Below, piece after piece: positions 1 to 8,900 of a DNA stretch of 64,000 bases. The notes under the pieces are model-generated. The model did no database searches. It had not been told where the DNA came from and worked only from the letters and a program-made list of their open reading frames with translations. The stretch lies in contig NZ_PXYI01000011.1 in the NCBI RefSeq assembly GCF_003012735.1, positions 32,001 to 96,000 on the forward strand, read 5' to 3'. A program made the translations under genes and the position numbers. Each line of letters begins with the position of its first letter. The first letter of the stretch is position 1. Origin of the DNA: Allosphingosinicella deserti. GTDB taxonomy: Bacteria; Pseudomonadota; Alphaproteobacteria; Sphingomonadales; Sphingomonadaceae.

Positions 1-249
1 GTTCGCCCGTTCAACCTCGGCGTCGATCGCCTGACCGTATGTGAGGGCGAGCATCTGAGCTTCGCCCGAAAGCTGGGCAAGCGCTTGGAGTTGCCGCTTC
101 GCCTTGTCCCATTCCCCGGCCGCTGCGAGCAGCTGGAACAGGAACATGCGCGCCTGCTGATTGGCAGGCTCTGCCCGGACGGTCTCGACAAGCGCGGTGC
201 GCGCGCCGTCGAGATCGCCCGAACGAAGCAGCGTGTCGGCATCCGACAT
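1..249 (-). CDS. tagJ: T6SS accessory protein TagJ/ImpE (partial, C-terminus outside window)
   Basis: The first 83 codons of a leftward gene are present; the rest lies beyond the left edge. The translation begins MSDADTLLRSGDLDGARTAL and continues as helical, TPR-like repeats (AEPANQQARMFLFQLL, then GEWDKAKRQL), the typical start of ImpE/TagJ proteins. In other systems TagJ binds the sheath protein TssB or works with ClpV in sheath turnover. It starts 17 bases after the hcp stop on the same strand, so it is probably in the hcp transcript. Family assignment is from the N-terminal pattern only. Confidence 0.8.
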   Translation of the reverse strand, partial: MSDADTLLRSGDLDGARTALVETVRAEPANQQARMFLFQLLAAAGEWDKAKRQLQALAQLSGEAQMLALTYGQAIDAEVERAN

Positions 250-266
250 TCGTGCTGAGCCGTGGC

Positions 267-761
267 TTAGCTGGCGACGTTCTGCCGGATGTCGTAGCTG
301 GCCGTGACCACGCCGCCTTCCTTGCCACCGCTCCGGCTCTGCGGCTGGTAGTCGAAGGTCACCTTCGCGGTGTTGAACACGACCGATTCCATGATCGCGT
401 CGCCATGGCTGGCACCCTGGTTGTCCACCGAGGAGACGATCACGTCTTCCAGCTTGATCTTGTAGTAGGTCAGCGGGTTCTTGTCGTCGCCGGCCTTCTG
501 CGAATAGATGATGATCTCTTTGATGTGCTTGCCGGACGCGCAGGCGCTGAAGAGCTTCGGAGAGGCCTTGTCGACCTCCTTCACGATGGAGATATCGCGA
601 ATTTCCGCCTTGCCCGAGCCGCCGCCGGCGCCGCCGGTGTGGAACGAGCCGTGCTGGGCAGCACCGAAGTTGAACGAGATGATGTCGATCTCGCGCTCGT
701 GGCCCTTCTTCTGGCTCTCGCCTTCGATGCCGTCGATTTTCAGGAACAAGTCAACTGCCAT
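267..761 (-). CDS. hcp: Hcp, T6SS inner-tube protein
   Basis: A 164-residue protein of normal Hcp length. It starts MAVDLFLKIDGIEGES and has the Hcp features KGHEREIDIISFNFG, a GGAGGGSGKAEI loop, a central FSACASGKHIKEIIIYSQKAG segment and C-terminal VTFDYQPQ. Hcp hexamers stack into the tube that the TssBC sheath expels with VgrG at its tip, and they can carry small effectors in the lumen. A strong ribosome site (GGAGGT) precedes the ATG. The gene lies 102 bases downstream of tssC, and the gap holds an inverted repeat (807-836) that could make hcp partly independent of tssBC. Confidence 0.96.
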   Translation of the reverse strand: MAVDLFLKIDGIEGESQKKGHEREIDIISFNFGAAQHGSFHTGGAGGGSGKAEIRDISIVKEVDKASPKLFSACASGKHIKEIIIYSQKAGDDKNPLTYYKIKLEDVIVSSVDNQGASHGDAIMESVVFNTAKVTFDYQPQSRSGGKEGGVVTASYDIRQNVAS

Positions 762-806
762 GGTCTACCTCCATAGATGCGCGATCCTCCGCGCGAACGA
801 ATATCA

Positions 807-836
807 GCTTTGACTGTGACAATTTCGGGTCAAAGC
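807..836. repeat. Inverted repeat in the tssC-hcp gap
   Basis: GCTTTGAC at 807-814 is matched by its reverse complement GTCAAAGC at 829-836, with a 14-base spacer. It lies in the 102-base gap between the tssC stop and the hcp start. It could be a dyad-symmetric protein site or an RNA hairpin that attenuates or processes the transcript between tssC and hcp. There is no T-run, so it is not a standard intrinsic terminator. Confidence 0.4.
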
Positions 837-863
837 AAGCGTGTGAGCCGTGTGGCCCACAGC

Positions 864-2354
864 CTATGCTGCCCGTGGCAGCCTAGACACCATGCTAAGC
901 GCAATGTCCATGCCTTCAAGCTGATAATGCGGCACGAACATGAACTTACCCTTGTAGTATCCCGGGTTTTCTTCGTCTGGCACGACCTCGATTTTGGCAT
1001 CCTTCAGGGGAAGTCTCGCCTTTGTCTCTTCGCTCGACGATGAGGGTGCGCCGTCCACATATTGCAGCACCCAATTGTGGAGATCCCGCTGCAACTGATC
1101 CGCCTCACGGTTTCCGCCTACCCAGTCGCGAACCATGCACTTGAGGTAGTGGGCGAAGCGGCAGCTGGCGAAGATGTACGGAAGCCGAGCCGAAAGATTG
1201 GCGTTCGCCGTGGCATCGACATTCTCGTAATTCTTCGGCCGATGCAGCGTCTGGGCGCCGATGAACGTGGCCTGGTCGGTATTCTTGCGGTGGATCAGCG
1301 CGATCATCCCGGCGGCCGAGAGCTCGGCCTCGCGCCGGTCGGAAATGGCGATTTCCGTCGGGCATTTGAGGTCGATCCCGCCCTCGTCGGTCGGGAAGGT
1401 GGCGGTCGGCAGTCCTTCGACCGTGCCTCCGGATTCGACGCCGCGGATGCGGGTGCACCAGCCGTAGGTGCTGAACGCATCGGTGATCCGCGTGCCCATC
1501 GCATAGGCGGCGTTCAGCCACAGATGCTTGTCGTGCTCACCCGTCGTATCTTCTTCGAAGTCGAACTCGTCAACGGGCTCCGTCTTCGCGCCATAGACCT
1601 GCCGGCCCAGGAAGCGCGGCATCGTCAACGCCATGTAACGGCTGTCCTCCGACGCGCGGAACGAACGCCAGGCCATATATTCCTGAGCATCAAACAATTT
1701 GCCGAGATCGCGCGGATTGGCGAGCTCGGTCCAGCTCTCCATGCCGAACAGCGGCGGTGCGGCTGCCGCAATGAACGGCGCGTGCGCGGCGGCACCGATC
1801 TTGGCGAGGCCCTTCATGACCTCGAGATTGGGGGCCGTGTGATCGAAATAATAATCGCAGATGAAGGCGCCGTACGGCTGTCCGCCGAGTTGCCCGAATT
1901 CGGACTCGTAGACCTTCTTGAACAATGGGCTCTGATCCCACGCGGCGTCGCGATACTGGCGGAACATCTTGCGACATTCCTCCTTGGACATGTTCATCAC
2001 GCGGATTTTCATGTCCTTACCGGTCGACGTGTTCATCACCATGTAGTGGAGCCCGCGCCAAGCCGATTCGAGGGCCTGGAACTCCTGGTGGTGGATGATC
2101 TTGTTGACCTGCTCGGTGAGCTTGCGATCGATCGCCGCGCGCATTGCGTCGACGGTCGTATAGACGTCGTCGCCGATGATCGCGGCATTCTCGAGCGCCT
2201 GCTGCGCAAGGGTCTGCACGGCATCTTCGATACGGTTCTTGCGGACATCGTCCGCAGGCTTGAATTCCTTTTGCAGAAGCGCCGAGAAATCGTCGATCTC
2301 CGCGGCCTCGGCGAGGGGGCGATCGGTCTGCCCCTGAAGTGCCTCTTGCGCCAT
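864..2354 (-). CDS. tssC: TssC, T6SS contractile sheath large subunit
   Basis: A 496-residue protein, the normal size for TssC (VipB/ImpC). Family signatures include LESAWRGLHYMV, the VYESEFGQLGGQPYGAFICDY region, FGMESWTELANPRDL, the LPRFLGRQVYG segment and a C-terminal PGYYKGKFMFVPHYQLEGM. With TssB it forms the contractile sheath around the Hcp tube. I use the ATG at 2354 (MAQEALQG) because an upstream in-frame extension overlaps tssB and is arginine-rich shadow sequence. The start lies 16 bases after the tssB stop, as expected for an obligate pair. Confidence 0.97.
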   Translation of the reverse strand: MAQEALQGQTDRPLAEAAEIDDFSALLQKEFKPADDVRKNRIEDAVQTLAQQALENAAIIGDDVYTTVDAMRAAIDRKLTEQVNKIIHHQEFQALESAWRGLHYMVMNTSTGKDMKIRVMNMSKEECRKMFRQYRDAAWDQSPLFKKVYESEFGQLGGQPYGAFICDYYFDHTAPNLEVMKGLAKIGAAAHAPFIAAAAPPLFGMESWTELANPRDLGKLFDAQEYMAWRSFRASEDSRYMALTMPRFLGRQVYGAKTEPVDEFDFEEDTTGEHDKHLWLNAAYAMGTRITDAFSTYGWCTRIRGVESGGTVEGLPTATFPTDEGGIDLKCPTEIAISDRREAELSAAGMIALIHRKNTDQATFIGAQTLHRPKNYENVDATANANLSARLPYIFASCRFAHYLKCMVRDWVGGNREADQLQRDLHNWVLQYVDGAPSSSSEETKARLPLKDAKIEVVPDEENPGYYKGKFMFVPHYQLEGMDIALSMVSRLPRAA

Positions 2355-2370
2355 GTCGCCCTGTCTCCTC

Positions 2371-2910
2371 TTACGCCTGCTCGGCCGGCTTGGCTTCCGC
2401 CGCCGGTGCATCTTCGCCCGCCGGCTTGGCCGACGACAATGCGGACAGCAGCGCCGGATCCTTCAGAACTTTCTCCAGAAGCTCCTGCGCGCCGTCCTTG
2501 CCGTCCATGTAGATCAGCAAGTCCTGAAGCTGTTGCCGCGCCTCCAGAAGCTTGGCAAGCGCCGGAACTTTCTTGACGATCTCGGCCGGCGAAAAATCGT
2601 TGATGTTGCTGAACGTCAGGTCGACGCCGAGCTTGCCTTCATTGGTGAGCGTGTTCTCGACCGTGAAGGCAGCGCGCGGCGCGATCGCGTCCATGCGTTC
2701 GTCGAAATTGTCCATATCGAACTCGACGAAGTCACGTTTCGTGATCTCCTTCTTCTCGACATGGCTTTTTCCGGAAAGATCGGAGAGCACGCCCATGACG
2801 AACGGCAATTCGATCTTCTGCCGAGAGCCGTAGGTCTCGACTTCATATTCGATGTGGACGCGCGGCGCCCGGTTTTCCTTGATGAAGCGCTGTCCGCTTT
2901 TCGCAACCAT
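2371..2910 (-). CDS. tssB: TssB, T6SS contractile sheath small subunit
   Basis: A 179-residue TssB (VipA/ImpB) protein. The conserved N-terminus has RVHIEYEVETYGS and LPFVMGVLSDLSG, followed by FVEFDMDNFDERM and the FSPAEIVKKVPALAKLLEARQ helix. The last 25 or so residues are Ala/Pro/Glu-rich and probably disordered. The subunit pairs with TssC in the sheath. The gene sits between tssA and tssC, 67 bases after the tssA stop and 16 bases before tssC. Confidence 0.97.
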   Translation of the reverse strand: MVAKSGQRFIKENRAPRVHIEYEVETYGSRQKIELPFVMGVLSDLSGKSHVEKKEITKRDFVEFDMDNFDERMDAIAPRAAFTVENTLTNEGKLGVDLTFSNINDFSPAEIVKKVPALAKLLEARQQLQDLLIYMDGKDGAQELLEKVLKDPALLSALSSAKPAGEDAPAAEAKPAEQA

Positions 2911-2977
2911 GGGATTAGCCTTTCGATGGCAAAGTCAGCTTCGAACCCAGAATCTGTCGACGATACCGTTTCTCAGG

Positions 2978-3955
2978 TCAATATGCGGAGCTTTCATCTT
3001 CAGTGCGCGCCAAGAGCACAGACCCCGCTTCTGACACGCTTCCGGGAGCGATGTCGCGCAAAATCGCCATGAAATCCATATCAATCCAACCCCGAACCCG
3101 CCGCAGAGCAACGGGGATGGGGCTCGTCGGTTCCTTGCGCGCGTAATAATCGGCGATCGCGTCGAGCGCGCGCGCCACATCCTCGCGTGACTCGATCCGG
3201 CCCGTGCCGTTGCCCCGGGCGGTCCCTGCCGCGGCATCGGTCGACTCCTGTAGCTCGTCGGCGCTGGTTTCGGGTTCCGCGACATAGCTCACAAGGGATC
3301 GGCGGATACTGTCGAACGCCTGGTACGTGGATTTGAAATCGGTCCCGGTATCGTCGACGGCCCTGGCCATCAGCACGGTATCCACGCGGGCGATCGCCGC
3401 TTTCGCGGCCTCGATGGCCCGCACGGATTCAACCAGAACCTCCTGCGATGTCTCGCCCATGGCGTGCCGGAACATGCCGAACCCTTCGGCCTCATCCCCT
3501 TCGCGTTCGAACCGCTCGAGATCCTCCGCCGTGTAGGTGCCGAGCCGCGGATGATCGATCAGGACGATGCGCTTGAGCGGACCCAGGAAGGTGCCGATCC
3601 GCGTCAGCGACTCGCAGGGGCCCTTTCGGCCCTGAAAGCCATATTCCGCCAGGGACGGGTGGAGATCTTCCCAGTAGGTTTCTACCAGTCCGGCGAGCAT
3701 CTCGCAGCCGGTCACCACCGTTTCCAGGCGGCCCATCTTCGCCCCGGCCCGTGCGAGGTAGATGGCGAGCCAGATATCCTTGGTCTGCTGGCTCTGCGCC
3801 TCGATCATCGAAACGACGCCGCGCCAATCGACGGAGGCTGCGTCCTCTTCGAACGCCTGCTCGATCTGCTGCCGCTCCGGATGATCGTAAAGATCGTCGC
3901 CGGCGGGCGACTCGTCCGACACCGGCGCAAGCAGATCCTGCACCCGCATCAACAC
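2978..3955 (-). CDS. tssA: TssA, T6SS baseplate/sheath cap protein (ImpA N-terminal domain)
   Basis: A 325-residue protein with the ImpA_N domain: LLAPVSDESPAGDDLYDHPE near the N-terminus, then VDWRGVVSMIEAQSQQTKDIWLAIYLARA and the ETYWEDLHP motif. Short TssA proteins of this kind organise baseplate assembly and sheath priming. The C-terminal 60 residues (EDVARALDAIADYYARKEPTSPIPVALRRV) match the usual TssA C-terminus. The start is uncertain. GTG at 3955 has AGGAG 7 bases upstream; an in-frame ATG lies two codons later. It is first of the tssA-tssB-tssC-hcp-tagJ set, downstream of the OmpA-like gene. Confidence 0.93.
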   Translation of the reverse strand: MLMRVQDLLAPVSDESPAGDDLYDHPERQQIEQAFEEDAASVDWRGVVSMIEAQSQQTKDIWLAIYLARAGAKMGRLETVVTGCEMLAGLVETYWEDLHPSLAEYGFQGRKGPCESLTRIGTFLGPLKRIVLIDHPRLGTYTAEDLERFEREGDEAEGFGMFRHAMGETSQEVLVESVRAIEAAKAAIARVDTVLMARAVDDTGTDFKSTYQAFDSIRRSLVSYVAEPETSADELQESTDAAAGTARGNGTGRIESREDVARALDAIADYYARKEPTSPIPVALRRVRGWIDMDFMAILRDIAPGSVSEAGSVLLARTEDESSAY

Positions 3956-4009
3956 GCATCTGCTCCTGCCAACGTCATGTTCCCCCTTGTCGCCGGTGTG
4001 GCAAGCCGA

Positions 4010-4714
4010 TCACGCGATCAGCTTGGCCTCGACCCGGCGGTTGCGCGGGTCGCTCGCCTTGCGGCCCGGCAGCGGGTTGGTGGGGCCGAAGCCCCGGACT
4101 TCGACCCGCGACCGCTCGACGCCTTGCTGCGCAAGGAAATTGGCCACGGCCTCCGCGCGCCTGCGCGAGAGTTCCATGTTCAACGGAATCCCGCCGCGCG
4201 AGTCGGTATGCCCCTCGATGAGAAAGCGCTTGCCGCGCAGTTCCGGCATCAGCAGCGATTGCGCGAAGATTCGGGCTTTCGCCATGCCGTCGGACGTGAT
4301 CGTGGCGGAGTTCAGATCGAAGCCGATCATCAAATCGGCGCGTGGCGCTTCGCTCGGGCGGAGGGCCGGCGTCGACGCCGCCGCTGACGCCGACGCATAA
4401 CGGCTGCTCCTCGCCCGGTTCGCGGTTCTGGTTCCCTGTCGAGGCGGTGTTCTCCGATCGCTGCGCGCGATCGGCCGCGCCGCCGGTGCATTGGCCTGTG
4501 CCTGCGGCTCCGCGCCGGGACGTGCGAGTCGGAAGCCCTTGGTCGCGGGCGCCGCCCGGGTCGGCTGCTCGCCGGCGGGAGCATCGCCGCACTTGCCGGC
4601 AAACGTGCAGAGATAGCCTTCGACGGTGGGCTCTGGCTGGGTTTGGGCAATAGCGGGGGCCGAGCCGACCCCGATGATCAGACTCGCGATGGACCAAAGG
4701 ACCGAAATTCGCAT
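4010..4714 (-). CDS. OmpA-family periplasmic/outer-membrane protein linked to the T6SS
   Basis: A 234-residue exported protein. Residues 1-24 are a signal peptide ending APAIAQ. Residues 25-120 are Pro/Ala/Arg-rich and low complexity, with two cysteines (YLCTFAGKCG). The C-terminal 115 residues are an OmpA-like peptidoglycan-binding domain: IGFDLNSATIT, FLIEGHTDSRGG, LSRRRAEAVANFL, GVERSRVEVRGFG and the terminal NRRVEAKLIA. There is no lipobox cysteine, so it is not a TssJ lipoprotein. The ATG at 4714 has a GAGGA ribosome site; one TTG codon precedes it. The gene is 54 bases upstream of tssA and divergent from vgrG. I infer that it anchors the apparatus to the cell wall. Confidence 0.85.
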   Translation of the reverse strand: MRISVLWSIASLIIGVGSAPAIAQTQPEPTVEGYLCTFAGKCGDAPAGEQPTRAAPATKGFRLARPGAEPQAQANAPAARPIARSDRRTPPRQGTRTANRARSSRYASASAAASTPALRPSEAPRADLMIGFDLNSATITSDGMAKARIFAQSLLMPELRGKRFLIEGHTDSRGGIPLNMELSRRRAEAVANFLAQQGVERSRVEVRGFGPTNPLPGRKASDPRNRRVEAKLIA

Positions 4715-4843
4715 CAATTCCTCGCTGTCTCAGCCGATTCCCCTCGGCACCTTAGACATAAATTGACATGGCTCCCCCCACAAGGCTGAACCGCGTTGTG
4801 AACGTACATTAATCCCAGTGGCGCGCTTGAACCGCTCACCGCT

Positions 4844-6841
4844 ATGAGCGAAAGAGCAAACGCCAAAATTGGTCGGGAGGCCGCTTTGCCGGGCACGTCG
4901 AGACTTTCTGAAATGTCGGTCGATCTGGGTGACGAACAGGTCACTCTGGAACGTATCGACTCGATCGAGTCGCTGAGCACGCCGTTCACGATCACCGTGG
5001 ACGTGTTCGCGCCCCTCGAGATCGACTTGCAACCGCATCTTGGTAAGCCGTGCGGATTGAAGGTGATGGAGGACGGCGAATTGCTTCGCCACTTCCACGG
5101 GCTGGTGGTGTCCGGCGAATATGTCGACGAATCCCCGACCGGCCACCGTTACCGTCTGGTGCTGAAGCCCTGGACCTTCTTCCTGGCGCAGAATCGCAAC
5201 ATGGCGATTTTCCAGGACATGGCGGCGGACGCGATCATCAAGCAGGTGCTGCAGAATGCGGGCGTGTCCGATTTCGAGTTCAAGATTTCGGGATCACCGC
5301 GCCCGCGCAACTATTGCGTGCAGTATCAGGAAAGCGATTTCACCTTTGTGTCTCGCCTGATGGAAGAGGAGGGAATGTACTATTTCTTCCGCCACGAGGC
5401 CGACAAGCATGTGATGACGATCTGCGATTCGCCGGCTTCGCACGTCGCGGGTCGGCCGGCCTCGTTGACCTATGCGCCCAATTCGGTGTCCGTGTTCGCG
5501 GTCGATTCCGCCGAGAGGGCGAGTGGCGGCAAGCACCATCTGCAGAGCTGGCACGAGCGTGTGACGACGCAGGCGGGCGCGAAGGTGACGGTGCGCGACT
5601 GGGATTTCCGCGCGCCGGATCGGTTCGTGGAAGCGAAGGCCGAGGGCGAGGGGCAGCATCAGCGGGATGACCGGGAGATCTATGTCTATCCCGGGCGCTT
5701 CTTCCATGAATCGATTTCGCCGGGGGAGATCGAAAAGCACGGCGGAGAACGGAGCGAGACGTTGCTCAACGGAATGCGCGCGCAACGTCGGCTGTTCACC
5801 GGCGCCTCGCAGGCGGCCTCGCTGTCCTGTGGATACAAGGTTGCCGTCGGGGCGCACCAGGTCGGGCGAATGAACGGCAACTACCTGATCATATCGGCCT
5901 ACCACAGCATCGTGGCGGAAACCTATCGCAGCGGCCCCAACGCGTACGAGCAATCGTTCAACGTTCGGTTCGAGGCGATCCCTGCCGAGACCCGCTTCCA
6001 TCCGCCGCAGACCACGCCGCGGCCGGTCGTGCAGGGGCTCGAAACGGCGGTGGTCTCGGGGCCGGCCGGTGAGGAAATCTACACCGACAAATACGGCCGG
6101 GTGAAAGTCCGCTTCCATTGGGACCGCGGCACGACGCCGGGGGAGGCTGCGACCTGCTGGATTCGCGTGTCGCAGACCGGCGGCCTCGGCAACGTCATCC
6201 TGCCCAGAGTGGGCCACGAAGTGCTTGTCGACTTTCTCGGCGGCGACCCCGACCGCCCGGTCGTGGTCGGGCGGGTCTTCAATGCCAATCACATGCCGAT
6301 CTATCCGTTGCCGGAAAACAAGACCCGGGCTTTGTGGCGGACCAAGCGGTACGGAAATGCCGGGGATTATTCCGGCGCGAAGTCGCTGGACAGCGGCGCT
6401 CCGGGGGCCAACGAGATACGCTTCGAGGACAAGGGCGGCGCCGAGGAGCTGTACGTGCACGCGGAGCGTGACATGAACACGCGGGTTCGCCTCGACGAGA
6501 CCCACCATGTCGGCCAGAACCAATCCGTCATGATCGGAAACGACCGCATCGAACTGGTCCACAATGATGAAGGTGTGACGATCGGCAACAACCAGAATCT
6601 GTCCGTTGTCAAGCAGCGTTACAGCAAGATCGGGCAGGACGACATTCTGGACGTCGACAAATCGTACCAACTCACCGCCAAGGAGACGATCGTCCTTCAG
6701 ATCGGGGCGTCCAAGATCGTGATGACACCGGACGCGATCGCGATCACTTCGCCGACGATCACCGTCAACGGCACCAAGACATCGACAGTGCACGGTGCGG
6801 AGGTGCTGACGTTGACCGGCGGCGTAGTCAAGATCAACTGA
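4844..6841 (+). CDS. vgrG: VgrG/TssI, T6SS spike protein
   Basis: A 665-residue VgrG. The gp27-like part covers roughly residues 20-390 (FTITVDVFAP, GEYVDESPTGHRYRLVL, FEFKISGSPRPRNYCVQYQESD, FVSRLMEEEGMYYFF). The gp5 OB-fold follows (YTDKYGRVKVRFHWDR, TCWIRVSQTGG, FLGGDPDRPVVVGRVFN), and then the C-terminal beta-helix. The protein ends in GGVVKIN with no extra effector domain, so cargo should be delivered by adaptor or Hcp binding. It is divergent from the OmpA-like gene with a 129-base gap. No clear ribosome site is visible at the ATG. Confidence 0.96.
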   Translation: MSERANAKIGREAALPGTSRLSEMSVDLGDEQVTLERIDSIESLSTPFTITVDVFAPLEIDLQPHLGKPCGLKVMEDGELLRHFHGLVVSGEYVDESPTGHRYRLVLKPWTFFLAQNRNMAIFQDMAADAIIKQVLQNAGVSDFEFKISGSPRPRNYCVQYQESDFTFVSRLMEEEGMYYFFRHEADKHVMTICDSPASHVAGRPASLTYAPNSVSVFAVDSAERASGGKHHLQSWHERVTTQAGAKVTVRDWDFRAPDRFVEAKAEGEGQHQRDDREIYVYPGRFFHESISPGEIEKHGGERSETLLNGMRAQRRLFTGASQAASLSCGYKVAVGAHQVGRMNGNYLIISAYHSIVAETYRSGPNAYEQSFNVRFEAIPAETRFHPPQTTPRPVVQGLETAVVSGPAGEEIYTDKYGRVKVRFHWDRGTTPGEAATCWIRVSQTGGLGNVILPRVGHEVLVDFLGGDPDRPVVVGRVFNANHMPIYPLPENKTRALWRTKRYGNAGDYSGAKSLDSGAPGANEIRFEDKGGAEELYVHAERDMNTRVRLDETHHVGQNQSVMIGNDRIELVHNDEGVTIGNNQNLSVVKQRYSKIGQDDILDVDKSYQLTAKETIVLQIGASKIVMTPDAIAITSPTITVNGTKTSTVHGAEVLTLTGGVVKIN

Positions 6842-6851
6842 GGAACCTCCA

Positions 6852-7142
6852 ATGGCCATGTTGAGCGGAGTTCAGCTCACCCGGGCGTGGCAGCACCGCA
6901 CAGTGCCGCATCCTGAGGCGAACGGTCTTCGCCTCCCCGAACGTGTCGCCGGTGTTCGTGATGGCGGCCGACCGAAACGACGCGTCCTCTGCTGCTCGGT
7001 GCCCGCACGGGGAGCGAACCGCTCGCGCCGACCGATTGCCCGTGGCGATGGGCTGTGCAGCATGGCTGACCAACCTTTGGCATCGGCGTCGTTGCGCGGC
7101 ACAGCCGCGGCAGGACGGATCGCTCCGCCGGAGGCCGTATGA
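6852..7142 (+). CDS. Small protein of unknown function between vgrG and tagH
   Basis: A 96-residue frame, not recognised. It has a GAGG ribosome site 9 bases before the ATG, follows the vgrG stop closely, and its TGA overlaps the tagH ATG by four bases, all of which suggest real coupled translation. The sequence is Arg- and Ala-rich with three cysteines and shows no PAAR, DUF4123 or DUF2169 motif. Codon use is unusual: another plus-strand frame has higher third-position GC between about 6910 and 6990. A frameshifted remnant or a non-coding spacer is therefore also possible. PAAR, adaptor or effector genes are often found at this place. Confidence 0.4.
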   Translation: MAMLSGVQLTRAWQHRTVPHPEANGLRLPERVAGVRDGGRPKRRVLCCSVPARGANRSRRPIARGDGLCSMADQPLASASLRGTAAAGRIAPPEAV

Positions 7143-8788
7143 CGCTACGCTTCCGCATAGAGAAGGTGACCCTTGGCAGCGGGGAAGCGGCCCCGGCGGA
7201 CCTCGTCCTGGACCGGCAGGGGGCGCTCATCGGGCGCTCTCCGAACGCCGACTGGACCCTTCCCGACCCGCGCAATCACATTTCGTCGCGGCATTGCGAG
7301 GTTCGATACCAAAACGGGGCCTATCTGCTGAACGACATCAGCATGAACGGCACGTTCGTCAACGGCCGTCCCGATCGCCTCACCCGTCCGCACCGGATTG
7401 CCGATGGAGACGTGATCACGATCGGCCATTTCGAGATCCGCGCTTCTCTCCTCGCGGAGGCTCCGCACGGCACCGCAACGCCCGGTCCGCAATCCCAATG
7501 GGATGGCTGGGCGCCGGCTGGCCCGCATGCGGCAACGCCGTCGGGGTGGGATCCGCCTCCTGCGATACCAGCTCCAGCGCGGGGGTGGGATGCTCCTCCC
7601 TCGCCGCCTTCGCAGCAGAGCGGCTGGGGCGCGCCTTCGGGGCCCGCCCGCTCGGGCAGCAACGACAGCTGGGCGCCCGCAGCCGGTGCAGGCGCGGCCA
7701 CGCCCGGGAGAGGCGATTCCGGGAGCAACTGGACACCCCCGCCGACACCGCCCGCCTCTCCCGTGGCGTCCGCGTGGCACGTCCCGGAGGCGCCGCAGCA
7801 GGATGCGTCCCAATGGTCGAGCGCGGCGCCCGACCGCCCTCCCGCGGCGGCACCCGACGACATCTGGGGTCGGTTGGCCGAAGGCAATGTCGTCGATTGG
7901 GCGCGGGGCGGCTTCGGCCAGCCCATCGCGCCTCGACAGGACCTGCTGGGAGTCGATCCGCGCTCGCCGGAGGAGGCGCTGGGCGTCGCTCCGTCCAGAT
8001 CTTTCGGAGCCGCCGATCCGTGGACGAATGCGGCGCCGACACCGATCGGGGCTCCGGTTTCCGACGTGCATTTCGCGATGCCCAAATCGTCTCCGGCAGG
8101 GCCCGCCGGTGCTGGGCCCGCACCGGCGTTCCCCGATCCTGCGCACACGCCCACGATAGCGCCTGCTCCGCTTCCGCCCGTCACTCCGGCCGTACCGGAC
8201 GGTGCGCTGGTGGAAGCGCTGCTGCGAGCCGCGGGCGTCGAGCGCAGCGTCGTGCGGCGGGACCCCGCACTGCTCGAGCGAGCAGGGCAACTCTTCCACC
8301 GTCTCGTCGCCGGCCTGGTGCTGATGGTGGAGGCGAGGGCCCGCGCGAAGTCGCAGATGGGCGCGGAGTCGACGGCGTTCGAGGTGGCAGGGAACAACCC
8401 GATCAAGTTTGCCCGGTCCCCCGAAGATGCCGTTGCTGCGCTCCTCAATCCGCCAGCGCAGGGGTTCATGGACGCGGGACAGGCGATCGAGGAAGCCTAT
8501 TACGATCTGCAGTCGCATCAGGTCGCCACCCTTCGGGCGATGCAAGGAGCGCTCCGGGCCACGCTGGAGCGGTTTTCGCCCGGTGCCATCCGTGAGCGGG
8601 CGGAGAGCAGGGGCCTGCTCGCGAAGATCTTGCCGGCGGCCCGGGATGCGGCACTCTGGCAGGCCTATGAGCGGGAGTTCAGTGGCGTCGCCCGCGGCTC
8701 GGACGAAGCGTTCATGGACGTCTTCGCCAAGGAATTTCGGAAAGCCTATGACGAACAGTCGAGGATGCAGAAGCGGGATCGGCGCTGA
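7139..8788 (+). CDS. tagH: TagH, T6SS FHA-domain phosphothreonine reader
   Basis: A 549-residue protein. Residues 1-105 are an FHA domain with GRSPNADW, the phosphothreonine-binding ISSRH motif and NDISMNGTFVNG. Residues 110-360 are a Pro/Ala/Gly/Trp-rich low-complexity linker. From about residue 355 the type VI FHA C-terminal domain follows (LVEALLRAAGVE, LFHRLVAGLVLMVEARA, NPIKFARSPEDAVAALL, the EEAYYDLQSHQVATLRAMQ helix). Fha proteins bind phosphorylated T6SS targets made by PpkA and trigger assembly. The gene overlaps the preceding small frame by four bases and is convergent with ppkA. Confidence 0.93.
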   Translation: MTLRFRIEKVTLGSGEAAPADLVLDRQGALIGRSPNADWTLPDPRNHISSRHCEVRYQNGAYLLNDISMNGTFVNGRPDRLTRPHRIADGDVITIGHFEIRASLLAEAPHGTATPGPQSQWDGWAPAGPHAATPSGWDPPPAIPAPARGWDAPPSPPSQQSGWGAPSGPARSGSNDSWAPAAGAGAATPGRGDSGSNWTPPPTPPASPVASAWHVPEAPQQDASQWSSAAPDRPPAAAPDDIWGRLAEGNVVDWARGGFGQPIAPRQDLLGVDPRSPEEALGVAPSRSFGAADPWTNAAPTPIGAPVSDVHFAMPKSSPAGPAGAGPAPAFPDPAHTPTIAPAPLPPVTPAVPDGALVEALLRAAGVERSVVRRDPALLERAGQLFHRLVAGLVLMVEARARAKSQMGAESTAFEVAGNNPIKFARSPEDAVAALLNPPAQGFMDAGQAIEEAYYDLQSHQVATLRAMQGALRATLERFSPGAIRERAESRGLLAKILPAARDAALWQAYEREFSGVARGSDEAFMDVFAKEFRKAYDEQSRMQKRDRR

Positions 8789-8900
8789 ACGGTTGGGCAG
8801 CTGGCCACCTGTCCCTCAGGACGTAGAAACCCGTTTCACATCTCAGGCCGCAGCTGCACGCTCTCATCCATGACGATCAGGGTCGGCATGCTGCGTCTTG

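Noticed and set aside
4763-4768. TTGACA as a -35 element for vgrG or the OmpA gene
   Set aside because: No convincing -10 element at the right spacing.
5294-6859. A 521-codon frame opposite vgrG
   Set aside because: Antisense to vgrG; vgrG matches its family over its full length.
6852-7142. A PAAR or spike-tip gene after vgrG
   Set aside because: No PAAR motif in any frame of this interval; retained only as an unknown small gene.
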